Assembly (NCBI RefSeq): GCF_963678635.1
Contig: NC_087064.1
Span: forward strand, 5,118,411-5,182,410
DNA: 64,000 nt
Direction of reading: 5' to 3'
DNA from: Symsagittifera roscoffensis
Lineage: Eukaryota > Xenacoelomorpha > Acoela > Convolutidae
The notes below the pieces were generated by a model that saw only the letters and a program-made list of their open reading frames with translations, was not told where the DNA came from and did no database searches. A program made the position numbers and the translations under genes. Positions 60,219 to 64,000 of this stretch are shown here, in pieces. Position 1 is the first letter of the stretch, and every line of letters begins with the position of its first letter.

Positions 60219-60905
60219 AAAGTCTTTTCTGAAATCATCAAAAAGAAAAACAATAGAAAAACATAAATCTTAACAAGTCAAACCCCATTATCTGCTTAAA
60301 ACCGCTCTATTCTATGAACAATTTTACAAGGACTAAACAAGGAAAACTTTTAATTAGTAACTACAAAAACTTTTCAATTAGTCGATGTTTTACAAATATC
60401 CAAGTTTTACAAGTTTTAAGCAAATACTTAACTATTCATTAGCGTATATTATGTTTTTTTTTTACTACAAATTCATCGCAACAAAGTCTCCGCAAGCTTC
60501 ATCATCAAAAATAAACATTAGAAAAGCATAATTTTTAATAAGACAAACCCCATTATCTGCTTAAAAACGCTCTATTCTATGAACATTTTTACAAGCACTA
60601 AACAAGGAAAACTTCAAAATAGTAACTACAAAATACTTTTCAATTAGTCGATGTTTTACAAATATCCAAGTTTTACAAGTTTTAAGCAAATACTTAACTA
60701 TTCAATAGCGTATATTATGCTTTTTTACTACAAATTCATCGCAACAAAGTCTCTGCAAGCTTCATCATCAAAAAAAAACATTAGAAAAGCATAGTTTTTA
60801 ATAATTCAAACCCCATTATCTGCTTAAAAACGCTCTATTCTATGAACACTTTTACAAGGACTAAACAAGGAAAACTTTAAAATAAAAACTATAAAACACC
60901 TTTCG
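60219..60905. repeat. ~264-bp tandem repeat, about 2.6 copies
   Basis: AACCCCATTATCTGCTTAAAA recurs at 60281, 60546 and 60809 (spacings 265 and 263), followed each time by CGCTCTATTCTATGAACA and, in the first two units, by CAATTAGTCGATGTTTTAC. Units are highly similar, so the duplication is recent. The last partial unit runs to just before the zinc-finger exon's donor. Confidence 0.9.
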
Positions 60906-60946
60906 ATTTCTGTTTTTCTGTTTTTAATCAAAATTATAAATTTTAC

Positions 60947-61174
60947 CTTCTCTTGAAGTGTGTTTGGAGACTGCTGAGCACATAATTTAACATTATATTG
61001 ACAATGCTTCTTCTTGAAATGATTAGTGAGTTCGTCCTTGCTATAAGTATAAAAGTTACAGTTAGAACACTTCAAAACACCACAAAATCTACAATGTCTT
61101 GATGCGTGTAAGCGAGTGTATTCTCTGCCACATTCAAGACATGCAACTCTATCGTTTCTATTCAGTGACGGCAT
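60947..61174 (-). CDS. C2HC + C2H2 zinc-finger protein, first coding exon
   Basis: A 76-codon exon from ATG at 61174 to the donor GAAG|GTAAAA (intron GT at 60946-60945), phase 0. The protein begins MPSLNRNDRV. It has one zinc-binding motif C12-x2-C15-x11-H27-x3-C31 (C2HC type) and a second C36-x2-C39-x12-H52-x4-H57, a canonical C2H2 finger, so it probably binds nucleic acid. Upstream in-frame sequence to 61294 is hydrophobic and AT-rich, and the CLECGRE segment starts shortly after the Met, so I take this Met as the start. Past the donor the frame becomes low-complexity. I dimly recall similar short N-terminal finger pairs in transposon-associated proteins of aquatic invertebrates, but cannot verify it. 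It sits inside a block bounded by ~500-bp direct repeats, so it could belong to a mobile element. Further exons were not identified. Confidence 0.62.
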
Positions 61175-61327
61175 CTCAATAAGTAGAAAAAGATTAAATG
61201 GGAGATTTAAATTAGACCAAGTTTTTAGATAAGAAGAGTTGAATAGCCTCAAAAATGAATAAAAGTGAATAAAAACAGCAAACTTATTAACCAATTGTTT
61301 TTAACGTGAAATAAAATCAGATTGGAT

Positions 61328-61627
61328 ATGCTATTTAGCCCAGCTGAAAAAAAAATCATAAAATCTAACCGGGGAGTTTTCAAAAGTTTTGCTATCAACC
61401 AATCAGAATCGAGCATTAATTATAGGGAAATTTTTATCTTTTCTGATATCAACCAATCAGAATCGAGCTTCAATAGTCATGTACTTTTCAACAAATATAA
61501 TGTCAACCAATTGGAATTGAGCTTCATTCGTTATAAATTTTTTGACAAATTTAACGTCAACCAATCAGAATTGAGCTCTACTTCTCATGAATTTTTCAAA
61601 ATTTTTGATATCGTTTGTAGTTATTGA
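61328..61627 (+). CDS. Open frame through the 54-bp repeats (18-residue periodic peptide)
   Basis: ATG at 61328 to TGA at 61625-61627, 99 residues. Because the DNA unit is exactly 54 bp, the peptide repeats every 18 residues: INQSESSINYREIFIFSD, INQSESSFNSHVLFNKYN, VNQLELSFIRYKFFDKFN, VNQSELSSTSHEFFKIFD. No signal peptide or known domain is seen. Openness can be a by-product of a repeat length divisible by three, and the same DNA carries CCAAT boxes placed upstream of the minus-strand zinc-finger exon, so a promoter array is the alternative reading. Confidence 0.25.
   Translation: MLFSPAEKKIIKSNRGVFKSFAINQSESSINYREIFIFSDINQSESSFNSHVLFNKYNVNQLELSFIRYKFFDKFNVNQSELSSTSHEFFKIFDIVCSY
61397..61612. 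repeat. 54-bp tandem repeat x4, each with a CCAAT box
   Basis: AACCAAT(C/T)(A/G)GAAT(C/T)GAGC starts at 61397, 61451, 61505 and 61559, exactly 54 bp apart. A fifth AACCAATCAGAA at 61659 is out of period. The block conserved between units is the CCAATCAG core plus about 12 bp; the remainder has diverged. CCAATCAG matches the NF-Y binding consensus. The array lies 220-490 bp upstream of the zinc-finger ATG. Confidence 0.85.
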
Positions 61628-61671
61628 GGATACATTCACAGTTAGTATTTGTGGTAATAACCAATCAGAAT
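61397..61671 (-). promoter_or_regulatory. Possible CCAAT-box promoter array of the zinc-finger gene
   Basis: Five CCAAT sequences, four matching CCAATCAG (NF-Y type), lie upstream of the minus-strand start at 61174. NF-Y boxes work in either orientation. The regulatory role is inferred from position and motif only. Confidence 0.3.
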
Positions 61672-62816
61672 GAACTTCTCACAGACTTTAAAGAATCTTT
61701 GTAGATCAGAACCAAACTATGTAACAAAACTTCCTAATCAATTAATTTTACTGAATTTTTCTAACATAACTAAGATATAACATTTGATATATTAGTGAGA
61801 TAAATGAGATTACTTGTCTGGTTTATATTGTTTTTTCGATACTCAATTCAAATTTTGAAATTTCGATCAAAATTTTTTCGATTTGTTTTATTTCTAACCA
61901 GTGGAAAAACTACTAAAATATACATTTTTATCACTTCCTTATTGATATATTGTAATATAAACAACCGGAAGTCTTTTAAATTTGGAGAACCGATTAAAAG
62001 ATTTTCTGACAAATCTAAATTTTGTATTTGTATCAAATTCAAAACAGAAATTGAAATGATGTTATTTATCTCCAAATTTTGTTTCATAGGCTCTTCGATT
62101 GTTTTGTTTATTAGTGATGGTCCACTGAATCTGACTTAACTCTTCTAGATAAAAACTATTGTTGTTAAATCTGGCAGTACTCTTCTTTTCTGAAATCTCC
62201 TCTGCATCTTTTTAACAAAACTATTGAACTTTCTGTGTTTCTATACAAATTAAAACTAATACAATTTCCATCAACGTCATCTGTCTATCGCTCTTTTAAT
62301 TTTTTGTAGTAGTTCAAACTTAAAATTTGATAAATGTTCATTTCAGACATTGAAAACGCTTCTGATAGAAACATGTTTTTTACCAAAATAAGCAGAGAAA
62401 CTTGAAAAAACTCGAATGGTTGTACCAATTTTAAGTTATTTTGCAATAGCAATCTCCATAAAATAATTTTTTTCCCTTAATTAGAATCTAATTAGTTTTA
62501 AGGAAATTCATGTAGCCAATCAAAACCTCAAATTAAGGCAAACAAAAATTTAAAACAACCATTTAAACTCCAAAAATCAATTTCAATTTTGATGTCAATG
62601 TCAATTTTGATTAAATTGCAAGTTTGTCTGACTTTTATTTAGATATAGTAGCTCTAAATAAACACTTCAGTGAGACAAAATACTTCTTAACCAATAAATT
62701 TTCAATTACCAAACATGCAAAACATCACAAAGCCTTACTGAGGTTTACAATTATCAACAAACATAAAGTCTCCCAAAATTAGGGACAGTTCTTTGAATTC
62801 GTTCAATACGTGTAAG
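61672..62816. other. No gene recognised, inside the direct-repeat block
   Basis: AT-rich; both strands are open around 61804-62139 with noise-like composition. Confidence 0.45.
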
Positions 62817-64000
62817 TTGTGTAATGAGGGACTTTCAATTAGTTTTTTGATACAAGATAAGTCAATGGTAACAGTTTTTGGGGTAAAAACTTAGAATTTT
62901 TATCGAAAATATTGAAAACTTTTCAAAAAAACTTCAAAACACAATAAGATTAGCTATGATTCGACTATTAATATAATATATATACTAGAATTTGTTAGAT
63001 AACCTTACTTTCTGTCTTGTTGAAACAATTCTGAAACCTACTGAAACTTCGAAAAAAGTTAAAAATCTCAAAAATTTCAACCATTTGAAATAAAATTCAA
63101 ACATTTCAAGTTTTTGGAAAAAAGAATAAAGAAATCTGATAATTTTGGCTGTTGTATTGTTGCTTCTGATATTTTTTTAAACATAGTTTTACGTATAAAG
63201 TAAAAATTTTAAAATTGAGCTCAGACTGTAATTTAATTGGCATCATGTTGAGACAACGATACAAAATTTTGAAAAAAAAATGAACTTTTCACATTTTTTT
63301 CTCAAAATATTGAAATACGATAAAGTTACCATAAGTTGAGCTAAAAAAAGGGTTATGAAAATGCTCTAAACAACAAAAAAAAGCTCATAAGAGCAGAATC
63401 AATATTGAAACTTCCGGAAAACAGTGAATATGATCGTAATTTTCGAGGAAATAAAGTAAAAATTAACCAAATTTACCCAAAGTTTTCCATTTTGATTCGT
63501 CTACTTTGATTAATAACAGTTTTTTTTTCGTCCAGTTCAGGGAGATTTTCAATAGAAATCTCAATTCAAATGAATTCTAAGAGCAATTTTCCATGAAATT
63601 TCTAGATCAAATTCCATGATTCAACTCCTCCTCATTTTTTCTCATTGAATTACCCAAATTTGTACAAAAACTACAATTTGTGAGTTTTTTTCCACGTTAA
63701 TAATTACAAATTTCAGATCATTGATACAAAGATAACAGTTAACTGCCAAAATTGACTAAAATGGGATGATTTTTTCTGAAAAATTTATTCGATTTTGCTC
63801 AAAGTCAAAAAAAAAATCTTCATTACTGATGATTATCTCTCTGTTGCTTCTGCAACATAATTTTCATAATTTTCCGTAGAATGTTTCTACGTTTTAAAGT
63901 TATTTTTGCTTTCTGCTTATTACATGTTTTCGCGATTGAACACACTTTACCAGAAAATTTAGTCAAAACTGGAGAATTTAGGAGGAAAATAGTAACAATT
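62817..64000 (+). repeat. Long direct repeat, right copy, interrupted and cut by the window end
   Basis: Matches the left copy over 62817-62908 and again over about 63595-64000 (hairpin at 63843-63856). Between them lie ~690 bp absent from the left copy, either inserted here or deleted there. Homology is still running at base 64000. Confidence 0.82.

Noticed and set aside
58605-64000. Classical LTR retrotransposon
   Set aside because: Direct repeats are present, but I see no reverse transcriptase, integrase, primer-binding site or polypurine tract, and the right copy runs off the window.

Overview
The window looks like AT-rich nuclear DNA from an animal, probably an invertebrate. Coding density is very low, the exons carry GT/AG splice sites, there is a rhodopsin-like GPCR and a zinc-finger exon, and most of the sequence is decayed short transposons, tRNA-like SINE heads and tandem arrays. 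I cannot name the species. Nothing here is organised like a bacterial, phage or organelle genome.

The main gene is a class A GPCR on the minus strand. A large 5' coding exon (51472 down to 50429) encodes TM1-TM6 and ends at CAG|GTTTGT. The missing TM7 and cytoplasmic tail lie about 28 kb away (22201 down to 21914) behind the acceptor TTTTTGCTTAG|ATT. Both junctions are phase 0, and the joined reading frame of 443 residues has a complete seven-helix layout. Nearly half of the window (22202-50428) would therefore be one intron, filled with mobile elements. The second clear coding piece is a 76-codon minus-strand exon at 60947-61174 with a C2HC and a C2H2 zinc-finger motif. It lies in an unusual block (58.6-64.0 kb) bounded by about 500-bp direct repeats and holding a 264-bp x3 array and a 54-bp x4 CCAAT-containing array. 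A possible terminal exon of another gene lies at 12611-12848 (+).

The most widespread repeat is a family of about 490-530 bp, with roughly twenty copies and fragments on both strands. It begins GTTCCGACTTTCG, carries the inverted partner AGTCGGAAC about 40 bp before its other end, follows that with a CAGGGCttcGCCCTG hairpin, and lies between T residues. This layout (inverted repeat at one tip, subterminal at the other, then a hairpin, T|T target) is that described for non-autonomous Helentron-type Helitrons. A second family has CAGGGGCGGATCTAG termini with 8-bp target duplications (hAT-like MITEs). Other elements are an ~813-bp near-perfect foldback just inside the big GPCR intron, a CGGGTTGAC-ended element and a TCGACTAGCATAA-ended element each nested inside a Helentron-like copy, and several tRNA-derived SINE heads.

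Layout: 0-12 kb repeats and AT-rich DNA; 12.6 kb candidate exon; 13-15 kb hAT-like cluster; 15.9-18.1 kb tandem and degenerate palindromic arrays; 19.9-21.5 kb a ~910-bp-period duplication; 21.9-51.5 kb GPCR with its giant intron; 51.5-58.3 kb mostly unrecognised DNA plus nested elements; 58.6-64 kb the zinc-finger block.
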